In this document: piece after piece, positions 35,353-44,953 of the stretch
How positions within the stretch are numbered: position 1 is the first letter of the stretch
How the letters are laid out: the number at the start of each line of letters is the position of its first letter
Assembly (NCBI RefSeq): GCF_028864635.1
Contig: NZ_CP104850.1
Span: 2,531,288 to 2,595,287 of the forward strand
Direction of reading: 5' to 3'
Length of the DNA: 64,000 bases
Origin: Cloacibacterium sp. TD35
GTDB lineage: Bacteria; Bacteroidota; Bacteroidia; Flavobacteriales; Weeksellaceae
Made by a program: the position numbers and the translations under genes
The notes under the pieces: generated by a model
Database searches by the model: none
What the model was told of the DNA's origin: nothing
What the model saw: the letters and a program-made list of their open reading frames with translations, nothing else

Positions 35353-37086
35353 TCAGAATTCTTTCAATTCCTCTTTTCTCTTCCTGATAAAATCACCTGG
35401 TCTCATACCAGTAATTTCCATAAAATGTTTTGAAAAAATTTGTCTGTGTGACATTCCACATTCTTCAGCCAGACTATCAATGGAATAATTAAGGTATTTG
35501 TTGTTTTCCAATAGTAGGTTGGTAATGTATTTAATGCGTAAAATTTTTAAATACATTGTAAATGTCATCTGATAATGTTCATTGAGAACATATGATAAAT
35601 GAGTCCGGTTACTTCCAATCATTTTAGCAACGGTTGAAAGCGTTAGGTTTTTCTTTAAAAACAGTTTTTCCTTTTCAAAAAGTTCCAGCTTAGCCTTGAC
35701 ATCATCAATAATTTCTTGACTGTATAAGTTTTTCTCTTTTAAAGAAACAATAGATGCATCTTTAAAAGTATCATTTTTCTCAGGGTTATTCAATTTTTTG
35801 AGTAATTCTCGATACTTGGAAGTAATTTCATTTTCTCTCTTTCTAGAATTTCTGAATTTCCAAATTGAAAAACTTAGTAATAAAAAGGCACTGGCCATTG
35901 AAAAATATAAAAACAAAAGACCGTTCTTATGTTGACTTTCCAATTGCTTCTTCTCTTTCAGTAATGTACTCGTGTCATATTCCCGGTGAATTTTTGACGA
36001 TAGCAAAGCAAAATCAGCATTAATGATAGAATCTGCTTTTAACAGTTGATTGGTATAGTAGAGTTGTTTTTCTTTATTTTGGCTCTGTTTTGCATCCTTA
36101 ATTAGATATTCATAACTTTCTCTTATCTCAGGAGTAATAAACCAAAATTTACGAACCAATGAATCTGTTTTATTTAGATACTTTAATGATTCTGTTCTAT
36201 TTTCTCTCTGCCAGTACAACTTCCCCAAATAGAAATACACCGTATTCAATGATGCATCATCCTGATTATGACTTAAAATATCCTTTGCAAGTATAAAATG
36301 CTCTAATGCCTCTCCTGATCTTCCTTCTCTTAAGAGTTGAATGCCTTTACCTTTATGAAAATAACCATACTCTATGGAAAACTCATTTGTATCTTTTAGT
36401 CTTTCCAGCCCGATAGTAATCAGGGAGTCTTCTTTACGAAATAAACGCAAATTTCTATAACAGGTACTTAAGCGATAAATACTATTGAAATATCCAGATT
36501 CATTATTGAGTTTAAGATTCGGATGAGAGTTTTCTGATATTTTGCTCTCAAAATAATGAGCAGTATTTTCAAAATGTTTGGATGCTTCCTCGTAATACCC
36601 CAAATAGCTTTTAACCATCCCTAAATGATAAGTTATTTTATTTTTCAGATACTCATCTTTTGAATCTTCTGAAAATTTATATGCTTTGAGATATTGAACC
36701 AAAGCTGGTTTATACTGCCTTCGGTTATAATAGTAAATAATTCCTTTTCCAAGATAAGCTCTGGAAATCTGGTCTTTATCATTGTACTTTATAGCAGTGA
36801 CAATACAACTGTCTGCAAAAGATAATTTCCGGTCAATATTTTTTGTATAATAAATTGCTTCCTCATACCCCTCAATCAATTTTTTTAAATTTTGTTCACT
36901 CTTTGCTTTATGAATATATCTATTAACAAAAACCATTGCCCTATCATCATTTTCTGGATAAGACTCAAATAAGCCATAAATTTTTTTGTAAGATTCTTTG
37001 TAATATTTCCCCTGTCGTTCCTGACCTTGTACCGAGAACAAAATCAAATTAAAAATAATCAATAATAATTTATTATTACGGAACAT
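35353..37086 (-). CDS. Membrane-bound TPR/AraC-type transcriptional regulator
   Basis: A 577-aa regulator with a signal peptide (MFRNNKLLLIIFNLILFSVQ), TPR helices in the periplasm (about 30-370, e.g. KPALVQYLKAYKFSEDSKDE), one transmembrane helix (LLFLYFSMASAFLLLSFSIW, about 387-406) and an AraC HTH domain (about 465-570, ending HFMEITGMRPGDFIRKRKEE). It is a paralogue of 13001-14746. It is divergent from the small lipoprotein/MauE genes, with a palindrome (37212-37243) between. It may regulate that set and the nearby SusC/SusD operon. Confidence 0.88.
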   Translation of the reverse strand: MFRNNKLLLIIFNLILFSVQGQERQGKYYKESYKKIYGLFESYPENDDRAMVFVNRYIHKAKSEQNLKKLIEGYEEAIYYTKNIDRKLSFADSCIVTAIKYNDKDQISRAYLGKGIIYYYNRRQYKPALVQYLKAYKFSEDSKDEYLKNKITYHLGMVKSYLGYYEEASKHFENTAHYFESKISENSHPNLKLNNESGYFNSIYRLSTCYRNLRLFRKEDSLITIGLERLKDTNEFSIEYGYFHKGKGIQLLREGRSGEALEHFILAKDILSHNQDDASLNTVYFYLGKLYWQRENRTESLKYLNKTDSLVRKFWFITPEIRESYEYLIKDAKQSQNKEKQLYYTNQLLKADSIINADFALLSSKIHREYDTSTLLKEKKQLESQHKNGLLFLYFSMASAFLLLSFSIWKFRNSRKRENEITSKYRELLKKLNNPEKNDTFKDASIVSLKEKNLYSQEIIDDVKAKLELFEKEKLFLKKNLTLSTVAKMIGSNRTHLSYVLNEHYQMTFTMYLKILRIKYITNLLLENNKYLNYSIDSLAEECGMSHRQIFSKHFMEITGMRPGDFIRKRKEELKEF

Positions 37087-37211
37087 AATTTAAAAATAAG
37101 CTCAAATTTAATAAAAATCATCAATTAAATTATTTCTTTTAGCATTTACATGCAATCCTTTACACTACCAATTGATTTTCAATGCTGTAGTAGTTTTTTT
37201 TAATAGGATTA

Positions 37212-37243
37212 ATGTATCAATTATTCCCAATGAATTGATACAT
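37212..37243. promoter_or_regulatory. Palindrome between the TPR/AraC gene and the lipoprotein gene
   Basis: ATGTATCAATT (37212-37222) and its exact complement AATTGATACAT (37233-37243) are separated by 10 bp. The half-site contains TATCAATT, the same octamer as in the sites near the paralogous regulator. Its position in a divergent spacer (37087-37349) fits an operator. Confidence 0.55.
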
Positions 37244-37349
37244 CAGTCCCAATAAAGTTTTTTTCAGTCCTCAAACCCCTATAATTTAGCCATAAGAATT
37301 CTAATAAAATCCGGCCGGGATAACTTTTTAAAACCCTTAATTAAAAATT

Positions 37350-37592
37350 ATGAAAAAGTATATCTCACTTTTAAGTATAGCATCTGCATTCCTTATGCAG
37401 TCATGTGAAAGATCCGATTCTGATGTAAAAATTACTCAACAAAGGAATCAAAATATGAAAACTTTGAGCCATAAAAAAACTGTTAAAATTGAAGAGACCA
37501 ATGCTACCGCAACAAGCGAAACAGACACTAAGGATGATGAACCTAAAAGAGACAAACAGCATTGGAGAATTATAAAGGATACCATCTTATAA
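37350..37592 (+). CDS. Small lipoprotein, unknown
   Basis: An 80-aa protein with a lipoprotein signal (MKKYISLLSIASAFLMQSCE; lipobox LMQSC, Cys19). The mature part is short, charged and rich in Thr/Glu/Lys (VKIEETNATATSETDTKDDE), ending KQHWRIIKDTIL. It starts a plus-strand group with a 54-aa protein and a MauE protein. No family recognised. Confidence 0.7.
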   Translation: MKKYISLLSIASAFLMQSCERSDSDVKITQQRNQNMKTLSHKKTVKIEETNATATSETDTKDDEPKRDKQHWRIIKDTIL

Positions 37593-37630
37593 TTTAAAGT
37601 AATCTTATTTAAACTTTAAAAGCAAATGGA

Positions 37631-37795
37631 ATGGAAAAGCAAAAAGTAGTTCTAGTCACTGGAAAGAAATGTACTGTTAGTGGAGAATGGGAAGTTGAGG
37701 GCACAATTAGTACAGTTGTTTACATCTCAAAAGGAGAAACTATGCCTGCATATTGTGGAAAGAGTGTAAAATGGATTTTAATTAGAAAAGGATAA
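37631..37795 (+). CDS. Small 54-aa protein with two Cys
   Basis: The sequence MEKQKVVLVTGKKCTVSGEW then EVEGTISTVVYISKGETMPA and YCGKSVKWILIRKG is open from an ATG 38 bp after the lipoprotein gene and ends 7 bp before the MauE gene. Pattern G-x-x-C-x-x-S-G-x-W with a later M-P-x-Y-C-G is compact and looks like a conserved small beta-barrel protein. Function unknown; tight spacing supports a real gene. Confidence 0.7.
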   Translation: MEKQKVVLVTGKKCTVSGEWEVEGTISTVVYISKGETMPAYCGKSVKWILIRKG

Positions 37796-37802
37796 TAAAG
37801 CG

Positions 37803-38249
37803 ATGCATCACATAAAAGCAAATTTCAAAGCCTTCATTAGCTATTTTTTTATATTGTTGTTCTGCTATGCAGCAATCAGTAAAATAATGGATTTTGAAAA
37901 ATTTCAGATTCAGATGAAAGATTCACCATTATTAAGTCCATTTTCAGAACTCCTACCACTTTTTATTATTGCAGTTGAACTTTTTTTGGTAGGATTGTTA
38001 TGTTATCAGAAAACTCAAAATATAGGACTTTTAGGAAGTTTTATCTTAATGCTCATTTTCACAGTATATATTGGCATAATGCTCGTCACCTCTGAAAATC
38101 TTCCTTGTTCTTGTGGTGGAATTTTAGAAAAAATGACTTGGACTCAGCATTTTTATTTCAATATAGGATGTGCTGTTCTTGCTTTTCTTGCTTTAGTCTC
38201 TAATAAAAAATACAACAGGCCTGTTGATGGAGATAGAAACCATAGTTAA
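37803..38249 (+). CDS. MauE/DoxX-like redox-associated membrane protein
   Basis: A 148-aa protein with four predicted membrane helices (about 10-28, 47-66, 75-96, 118-137) and SENLPCSCGGILEKMTWTQH carrying the paired Cys of MauE-type proteins. MauE-like proteins help move reducing equivalents or form disulfides across the membrane. Its neighbours include a TlpA-like thioredoxin protein (43518-44807), so an envelope thiol pathway is plausible. Confidence 0.85.
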   Translation: MHHIKANFKAFISYFFILLFCYAAISKIMDFEKFQIQMKDSPLLSPFSELLPLFIIAVELFLVGLLCYQKTQNIGLLGSFILMLIFTVYIGIMLVTSENLPCSCGGILEKMTWTQHFYFNIGCAVLAFLALVSNKKYNRPVDGDRNHS

Positions 38250-38414
38250 CTGTGGAAGACTCGACTGAACGTTAGTTTTTTTGTTTAACCTTAAAATTAG
38301 ACCGTCGAAAGCGGTTTAATCATCCGAGAATTTAAATGTATTTATTAACAACCATTTGTTTGAGAATACTAATTCTTAGACAGGTCTCTAAAGTTTTTAA
38401 GGGAATCTTTTTTG

Positions 38415-38747
38415 ATGTATAAAAAGACCAGTATCATGAACATACCATCATTTTTAAAAAACAATGTTATAGGTATTGTAACCGTTTTATTTGCCCTCAT
38501 CCTCATGTCTTTTAGTTTGTGGAAAGAGGACAATGCTTCTATTACTTATTTTTATAACAGCAATGATATTTCGGCAGGAGCTTTTGCTGAACCCTCTCAT
38601 TGGCAAACCACGAATGCTTCGGCATGTGAAGAAGAAGGAGAAAGACCATGTAGTATTGTGGTCCCTGATGGACAGACCTTGAATGACGTCTTGTCTGGCA
38701 AGACCAATTCACAGGTGCTCTCTATGAGTCCGAACCGTAAACCATAG
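38415..38747 (+). CDS. Small membrane-anchored protein, DUF6520-like
   Basis: About 110 aa from the ATG at 38415 (a later ATG at 38436 is also possible). One N-terminal membrane helix (NVIGIVTVLFALILMSFSLW) is followed by a short extracytoplasmic part with paired Cys (ACEEEGERPCSIVV). The layout resembles the DUF6520 proteins often found near SusC/SusD or MauE genes, but this is a weak match. It lies 165 bp after the MauE gene and ends at a strong terminator. Confidence 0.6.
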   Translation: MYKKTSIMNIPSFLKNNVIGIVTVLFALILMSFSLWKEDNASITYFYNSNDISAGAFAEPSHWQTTNASACEEEGERPCSIVVPDGQTLNDVLSGKTNSQVLSMSPNRKP

Positions 38748-38784
38748 GATTTTATTCGGTGAAATCTTTTTTGATGCATCAAGG

Positions 38785-38812
38785 ATGGCTGGTCTACGAC
38801 CAGCCATTTTTT
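38785..38812 (+). terminator. Rho-independent terminator
   Basis: ATGGCTGGTC (38785-38794) pairs perfectly with GACCAGCCAT (38798-38807) around TAC, followed by a T run. It ends the plus-strand lipoprotein/MauE group and separates it from the convergent SusD gene. Confidence 0.9.
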
Positions 38813-38864
38813 CTTTTATATTTTGTTTTTAAATTTTCTCTTTTTCCATGTTTACATCAATCTC

Positions 38865-40220
38865 TTATCTCGGGTTCTGAGGCATTCCTGTTAGGGCAAT
38901 GATATCCTCGGGAATCGCGATGGCATAGCGAGGGTCATTAGGAGGCAATGTATAGGTTTGTCCATTTACGGTTCTGGTGAGGGTTATTTGGTCTCCATCT
39001 CTATTATATCTTTTGATATCCGCCCAACGGAGACCACGAAACAAAAGTTCTTTTTTTCTTTCTTCTTTTATTATTTGCAAAGCTGCTTCTTTTGTGGTAG
39101 AGGTAAAAGGAACAAAAGTTCCTGTTTTCCATCTTGTAATGAGCAGGCTATTGAGCATCTTCATTGCATTAGCAACATCATTGGTTTTGGCATAGGCTTC
39201 TGCAGCAATAAGGTATAACTCATCTGTAGTTATAGCAGTTAATTTTCCTGCAGACCCCCCCGTATAATTTCCTTTGAAGGTTACTTCACCGTTTGAGCTT
39301 AATCTAAAAAAGACAGCTTTTCTGAGGTCATTGACATGGTAGGACTGGTAAATGCTTACGGGTACTTTTGCCACTGCAAAGCGAACGGGCCCAGAGATGC
39401 GCATGGTAGCTCTGAGCAATACTTCTACATTCATGTTCTCTATAGGGTAAGATGCTGAAACATTAAGGTTATTAAAATTTAATAACGAGTTTTGTAAACT
39501 TAACGCCTCTAAACTATAGGATAAAGCCTTCTCATCATCTCCCATGAAGAGGTAGGTTCTTGCCAAAAACCCTAGTGCTGTAATTTTTGAAGGTCTGGTA
39601 GCCGCCACTTGTTTTACGGGAAGAAGCTTTACTGCTTCGTGCAGGTCTTTTAAAATTTGATCATAGGTCTGCTTTACCGAAGATCTGACGGAGGGGATGT
39701 TCATATCAGGATTAAGGCGAAGGGGCAAACCTAAGTCTTTGTCTGCTGTGGTTTTATTATAAGCAAGACACCAAATTTGAGCCGCGTCGAGATAACGAAT
39801 TGCTCTTAATACTAAAGCCTGACCTCTCACATTCTCCGCACCCGCAATAGCATAGGTTTCTAAATTATTCAGTACAGCATTTGAAATATAGATACCACTG
39901 TAGGCATAAGCCCAATCATTCCCTACTCCCTGATTGGTAGAAACATTATCTTCTTGCCAAGTGTAGAGTCTTTTATCTTCTTGATATTCCATGGCGTTAA
40001 AATCCGCATCTGATAAATACATTTCGTCACTGGATGCCATTCCGCTAGAAGCAAAATTGGACAGCACATCCGTCAAACGGTCTAATAATGCCTGATTGTC
40101 TTCTAAGGTCATGGGAACAGCTAGATTGGAGTCTGACTTTTCCTCCAAAAAACGGTTACAACCCGTTAACAACATTACTGCTAACAAAAGCTTTGTTAAT
40201 TTTATTATTGATTGTTTCAT
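38865..40220 (-). CDS. SusD/RagB-like outer-membrane lipoprotein
   Basis: A 451-aa surface lipoprotein of a SusC/D nutrient importer. It has a lipobox in KLLLAVMLLTGCNRFLEEKS (Cys21), the N-terminal NRFLEEKSD typical of the family and TPR-like helices. The C-terminal SusD motif is KEERKKELLFRGLRWADIKR, then YNRDGDQITLTR. SusD caps the SusC barrel and binds the ligand, here probably a peptide or an organic chelate rather than a known glycan, since no glycoside hydrolase is nearby. It is last in the TlpA-SusC-SusD operon. Confidence 0.93.
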   Translation of the reverse strand: MKQSIIKLTKLLLAVMLLTGCNRFLEEKSDSNLAVPMTLEDNQALLDRLTDVLSNFASSGMASSDEMYLSDADFNAMEYQEDKRLYTWQEDNVSTNQGVGNDWAYAYSGIYISNAVLNNLETYAIAGAENVRGQALVLRAIRYLDAAQIWCLAYNKTTADKDLGLPLRLNPDMNIPSVRSSVKQTYDQILKDLHEAVKLLPVKQVAATRPSKITALGFLARTYLFMGDDEKALSYSLEALSLQNSLLNFNNLNVSASYPIENMNVEVLLRATMRISGPVRFAVAKVPVSIYQSYHVNDLRKAVFFRLSSNGEVTFKGNYTGGSAGKLTAITTDELYLIAAEAYAKTNDVANAMKMLNSLLITRWKTGTFVPFTSTTKEAALQIIKEERKKELLFRGLRWADIKRYNRDGDQITLTRTVNGQTYTLPPNDPRYAIAIPEDIIALTGMPQNPR

Positions 40221-40250
40221 TTTATATTTTTTAGTTGTGAAATTATACGA

Positions 40251-43200
40251 TTAGAAATTGGCACGTAGCCCAATGGAATATACTGGAGGAGATTTTAGTC
40301 CAGAGCTCTCGAAATTAAAATCTGGGTCTATACCACTTTTATTGGCTTTCCAGAGTATTCCTAGGTTGCTAATATTCATGAATATATTCAGATTTTCAAA
40401 CACTTTTGATTTTCCTGAGCCTTGGTCTACCTGATAATTGAAGTTTATATATTGCAGGCGGATATGGTCTGCTTTTTCTACAAGCACACTTGAGCCATTG
40501 TAAAAAGCATCTCTATTGGAATTGCTCAAAAAGGTATTAGAAGGAACGTTGGTAAAAGTTTCATCTCCTGGCTTTTGCCATCTGTAGGCAAAATCGCTGT
40601 GTCCTAACCAACTGGTGTATAAACGAGTATAGTTTATAGAACTTCTTCTGAAGTAATAGCCGAGTTTATAACTCAATCCTATATCTAGACTCAATTTTTT
40701 GTAGTTCCATGAATTGATGAAAGAACCATATACAGTGGGAATTGCTGAACCAAAGTATTGCAAGTCATTTACTTTAGTTCCTGCTCCTACTAATAAAGCA
40801 TAATCTTTGCTCACTGTTCCATTTATAATCCCCATGGGGTCCCCAGTATTAGGGTCTAGACCTGCCCATTTATAGGCAAATATAGAATAGACGGGTTTAC
40901 CTACTACCCCACCAATGGGAACAGCGCTTCCGTTGCCTATAAACTGACTTGCTAAAGCATCTGCTAAGTAATATTGAGTTACCTTGTCGTGATAGGTACT
41001 GAAGTTCACTATGGTATTCCACTTTACCGTTTTATCTATGTTGAGCGTATTAAGTGATATATCTAAACCATTTCCTTTCATTTCTGCAACATTTGAAAGC
41101 ATGTAGCCTATACCTGTAGTATAATCCATCTGTGCATTGCCAAAGAGATTGCTTCCTTTTTTGGTAAAGTATTCGATAGTACCAGAAATTCTATTATTTC
41201 GGGAAGAAAAATCCAAGGCTAGATTGATCATTCTAGAGGTTTCCCAACGGAGCTGAGGGTTGTAATAATTATCAAACCTTGCGGTAGATGTTCCTGTGTA
41301 TCTAGAATTGTCTATATCATACGCAATGGTACTTACTGCTACCATAGAAGGGTCTATATTTCCGTTGAATCCATAAGAACCCCTAAGTTTTAGATTTGGG
41401 AGCCCCTCTATTTTATAAAAATTCTCTTTGGAGATTTCCCACAGTCCCCCTACCGACCAGAAGGGATTCCATTGGTTATTGGTGGTAAGTCCGAAAAGGT
41501 TGCTAGCATCTCTTCTGATACTTCCTGAAAGGGTATATTTGCTATTAAAGGTATAAGCAGCATTGGCAAAAAGAGAGACAAAACGAGTGGTTCGTTTCCC
41601 CTGAGATTGCAGTCTCTGTATAAATTCTGTTCCCCCGCTCGGAAGTAAAGGATATTGGTGGGTATAGTCTATCCCTGTTGAAAACATTCTGTTTTCATCA
41701 TATCCGTAGGCGCGGTTAGCGCTATATGTTCTTACGGCATCACGACTTTCTGCCCCTGCGATTGTGGAGAGCTGATGCTTATCCCATTTACCCGAGTAGC
41801 TCAGTTGCCCTCTGAGATTATTGATGACCGTTACCCCATTTGAAATGTCTATTATCCCACCTTTTGGAACTATGAAAGTAACATTACCATTGGTCTCCAG
41901 CTGTGCAAATCTATTGATATAATTGCGTGCATAGTAACTTTCTGCGGTATGAAGATTGGTGGAGTTGTCATTCTGACGTTGATACTGGTATTTAATATCT
42001 GCTTCTAGTCCTTTTACAATTTTATAATTAACACTGGTGTTAATCATCACTTCAGAAACTTTTGTTTTTATTTGGTTAAATTTCCAATCGGTTAGAGGAT
42101 AGTAATTCCAGTCGAGGAGTTTACCTGCTCCGAAGCTTTCTTTGTAGTTTTGGTCATAGTCTTTCACTACTACTAAGGGATTCCCGTAATCATCTGCCAA
42201 TTGCATATAAGGAACAAAGGCATTTCTGCCCATTATGACTGCTCCATAAGCGGTTCTACCGTTCTGTGTAGCACTTTCTGTGTAGTATATTCCGCTTGAT
42301 ATTTGAAGTTTCTTAAGTGGCTTCCAGACATTTTGGAAACGGAGATTGGTTCTGTTGTATTTCTCGCCAAGGTTACCCGAATTATCATCATACCCGAATG
42401 AGGAAGTCCATGAGAAGTCTGGTGCACCACCTGTGAGCCCTAGATAATATTGTCTTTTTTCTGAGGGCATATACATGTATCTACTGAACTGTTCTTTCGC
42501 ATTGATATTCTTAAGTTGCTCCAACTGAAAGTTGGCTTCTTCTGAAGAAATGAGTCCGTTTCTTGCTTTGTTTAATAGATTGACTACGGGGGATAAAACC
42601 GGATGCGAAGAGGAATTGATATCACTGTTGTAAAATCCTCTATTGAATAGTTCTCTTTCTACTTCAATAAAGTCTGCAGATGATATGGTTTTAAGATAAT
42701 CGAAATCAGGTTTTGGGCTGTAGCTGGTATTCATTGTGAATTCCATTTTTATGGGCTGTTTGAATTTCCCAGTTTTGGTGGTAATAACGATTACACCGTT
42801 GGCTGCTCTTGCTCCCCAGATGCTTGCTGCGGCTGCATCTTTCAGTACGGTAATGCTTTCTACCATGTTGGGGTTGATATTGCTGATGTCTCCCTCATAC
42901 GGAAAATCATCTACCACGATTAAAGGAGCGGTAGGCCCTTTGATGGTACTGAGCCCACGCACCATCAACTTAGGAGTTCCAGAGCTTCCTCGTTCTAAAA
43001 TCATCCCACTCGCTACATTGGGCAGGCGGTCTAGAATGTTAGTGCTCACTTGTTGGTTCAAAAGTTTTTCATTGGCTAAGGTAAAGGAACCTGTGGCTCT
43101 TTCTTTAGGAATCTTCTGATAACCTGTTGATAAGTTGACTTCCTGAATTTCTTTGACCTTGTAAGTCATTACTATTTTCAAGGGAGATTTGAGTGGTAGG

Positions 43201-43448
43201 CTCAGTTCAAAAGTTTGAGTCTCGTACCCGCTATGGGAAACCGTTAGCGTGAGTTTTTTTTCCAAAATTTGGAAATCAAAAAGGCCGTTTTGGTCTGTGA
43301 GCACTGCTGTTTTGGTTTTGGTTGTGGTGATAACCGCTCCTTTTAGCGGAAGGGAATTTTCTTCTGTTATCACCTGTCCTAAAAGTCTGTTTTGTGCCAT
43401 CATCTGTAGTGAACAGCACAAGAGTAAGGTGCCATAAAGTTTTTTCAT
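40251..43448 (-). CDS. SusC/RagA-like TonB-dependent receptor
   Basis: About 1065 aa from the ATG at 43448 (MKKLYGTLLLCCSLQMMAQN); the longer frame would need a TTG. Domains are a signal peptide, a carboxypeptidase-D regulatory-like domain (LPLKGAVITTTKTKTAVLTD, about 30-95) and a TonB plug with the SusC signature (VESITVLKDAAAASIWGARA, then ANGVIVITTKTG, about 190-225). The remainder is a beta-barrel that ends in YSIGLRANF. It imports ligand captured by the downstream SusD. The gene is visibly GC-richer than the lanthipeptide and PRTRC regions, suggesting separate acquisition. Confidence 0.95.
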   Translation of the reverse strand: MKKLYGTLLLCCSLQMMAQNRLLGQVITEENSLPLKGAVITTTKTKTAVLTDQNGLFDFQILEKKLTLTVSHSGYETQTFELSLPLKSPLKIVMTYKVKEIQEVNLSTGYQKIPKERATGSFTLANEKLLNQQVSTNILDRLPNVASGMILERGSSGTPKLMVRGLSTIKGPTAPLIVVDDFPYEGDISNINPNMVESITVLKDAAAASIWGARAANGVIVITTKTGKFKQPIKMEFTMNTSYSPKPDFDYLKTISSADFIEVERELFNRGFYNSDINSSSHPVLSPVVNLLNKARNGLISSEEANFQLEQLKNINAKEQFSRYMYMPSEKRQYYLGLTGGAPDFSWTSSFGYDDNSGNLGEKYNRTNLRFQNVWKPLKKLQISSGIYYTESATQNGRTAYGAVIMGRNAFVPYMQLADDYGNPLVVVKDYDQNYKESFGAGKLLDWNYYPLTDWKFNQIKTKVSEVMINTSVNYKIVKGLEADIKYQYQRQNDNSTNLHTAESYYARNYINRFAQLETNGNVTFIVPKGGIIDISNGVTVINNLRGQLSYSGKWDKHQLSTIAGAESRDAVRTYSANRAYGYDENRMFSTGIDYTHQYPLLPSGGTEFIQRLQSQGKRTTRFVSLFANAAYTFNSKYTLSGSIRRDASNLFGLTTNNQWNPFWSVGGLWEISKENFYKIEGLPNLKLRGSYGFNGNIDPSMVAVSTIAYDIDNSRYTGTSTARFDNYYNPQLRWETSRMINLALDFSSRNNRISGTIEYFTKKGSNLFGNAQMDYTTGIGYMLSNVAEMKGNGLDISLNTLNIDKTVKWNTIVNFSTYHDKVTQYYLADALASQFIGNGSAVPIGGVVGKPVYSIFAYKWAGLDPNTGDPMGIINGTVSKDYALLVGAGTKVNDLQYFGSAIPTVYGSFINSWNYKKLSLDIGLSYKLGYYFRRSSINYTRLYTSWLGHSDFAYRWQKPGDETFTNVPSNTFLSNSNRDAFYNGSSVLVEKADHIRLQYINFNYQVDQGSGKSKVFENLNIFMNISNLGILWKANKSGIDPDFNFESSGLKSPPVYSIGLRANF

Positions 43449-43517
43449 AATCAAAATGTTTGGGTTTGAATTTTCATTGTTGTTGTAAAAAGATGACCTA
43501 GATAGAGGCCACTATGT

Positions 43518-44807
43518 TTACTTGTCTTTGATGATGAGCATATCTAGTTCCTGTTCCTCTTCTACCAAGTCTACATCATAGAGTAAAAGTTCTTTTCTGA
43601 GTGCGTTTAAATCCTCTATTTTTCCCATTTTCAAATCAATATTTGTTTTGTACCCTGTTTGGTCTACAATAGGATATGGAATAAAGGGCAAAGCATTTAG
43701 GTTATTGACCAACGCATATACAGAGGTATTCTGCAGGTCTGTTTTGGATACAGAAAATGAAAAGCGTGTGGTAGTGCTTTTGGTTTTGAGTTTATCCTGC
43801 GTAGAGGTTCTTTTCAGCACCAAACATTTTACTTTTCTTTTTTCTATGTCTGCGCTGTAGTCTGTGAACTGGCTCAGATTCTTTAGCATTAAAGGGTATA
43901 ATGAATCTGCTTCTGATAGAGGAACAATGAATTCATAACTGTAGAGATTTGCTTCTACGATGTTTCCTTGTTCATCTTTAGGATTTTCTAGGGGCTTTGG
44001 ATCTTTGACTTCTATGATTATTCGTTTTTCATTAAAGGCACGTTTTTGTTTCTGAAATATTTCATCTGTAATGGCAGAAAAAATCTCTAAGAGCGATAAA
44101 TTGGTAAACTGTCTGCCATAGGCGGTTTGCCCAGAGCGGTGAAAGCCAGAGCCAAATCCCATTCCTCTTATTCTGCCTTTGGCTAAGAATGAATAAGAGA
44201 GCATGGAAATTCCTTTTTCTTGGTCAAAATCTTCTGAGAGCATTAGTGGCCTCTCTCTACCTCTTTGCACTACGGTTTGCAAAGAAGAGCTCTCCCCTCC
44301 TAATAGTTCTTTTATGGTTTTTTCTGTGACCTGAGCTCCATCGGTAGTATTGAGTAGTTTACCGTCTTTGATCCATGCGATATAGGGCACGCCTCTATGT
44401 GGGAACAGCTGATGGAAAATTTTATCTCCTGCTACTGAAACCACTTGTTTATAGCGCTGACCGTTTTTAGTGGCAAAGAATTTTTCTAGGGTTGGACGGT
44501 CTTGGTTGCTTACTGGAATGATTTTTATTTTGTCGCCAAATTGTTTTTGGAGTTCTTCCATTTTCGGAAAGTTTGCCAAGCAGCTGCTGCACCATGTGTT
44601 CCAAAAGTCAAGAAGAATGAGCTTGTCTTTATCCTGATTAAGGGTCATGGTTTTCTGTGGATGATTGACTATTTGTAAGGGAGTAGACCATATACTTTCT
44701 GGAAGCGCTTCTCCTATGGTAAGTGATTTATTCTGGGCTAAACCCGTGGTGAAAGCCAGAAAGGTTAAAAATAGGGACAAGAAAGCCCTGCAAAAAATAT
44801 TTTTCAT
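43518..44807 (-). CDS. TlpA-like thioredoxin-domain protein
   Basis: About 429 aa from the ATG at 44807 (MKNIFCRAFLSLFLTFLAFT signal peptide); a start at 44870 is less likely because it would bury the signal. The thioredoxin domain (about 30-170) has LILLDFWNTWCSSCLANFPK with the active CxxC (Cys73, Cys76) and the cis-Pro in HRGVPYIAWIKDG. The C-terminal ~230 residues form an extra domain of unknown role found in TlpA proteins next to SusC. It is the first gene of the operon and follows a long structured leader. Confidence 0.88.
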   Translation of the reverse strand: MKNIFCRAFLSLFLTFLAFTTGLAQNKSLTIGEALPESIWSTPLQIVNHPQKTMTLNQDKDKLILLDFWNTWCSSCLANFPKMEELQKQFGDKIKIIPVSNQDRPTLEKFFATKNGQRYKQVVSVAGDKIFHQLFPHRGVPYIAWIKDGKLLNTTDGAQVTEKTIKELLGGESSSLQTVVQRGRERPLMLSEDFDQEKGISMLSYSFLAKGRIRGMGFGSGFHRSGQTAYGRQFTNLSLLEIFSAITDEIFQKQKRAFNEKRIIIEVKDPKPLENPKDEQGNIVEANLYSYEFIVPLSEADSLYPLMLKNLSQFTDYSADIEKRKVKCLVLKRTSTQDKLKTKSTTTRFSFSVSKTDLQNTSVYALVNNLNALPFIPYPIVDQTGYKTNIDLKMGKIEDLNALRKELLLYDVDLVEEEQELDMLIIKDK

Positions 44808-44953
44808 ATTTTTGAATAGGTTTTTAATTAAGTTTAAAGACTGTAAATGCTCTTTCTGCGTGGTCGCCAAACTTTTGCGGAAAGGGCTTTTTTTAATTGA
44901 GTTTTTCTATGGTTTGTGGTTTTGTGGGCTGTCTGTTTCTTGGTTTTTAGGTT

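Noticed and set aside
42233..43119. Open frames of up to 127 codons inside the SusC gene
   Set aside because: They are antisense or shifted shadows caused by the higher GC of the SusC coding region.
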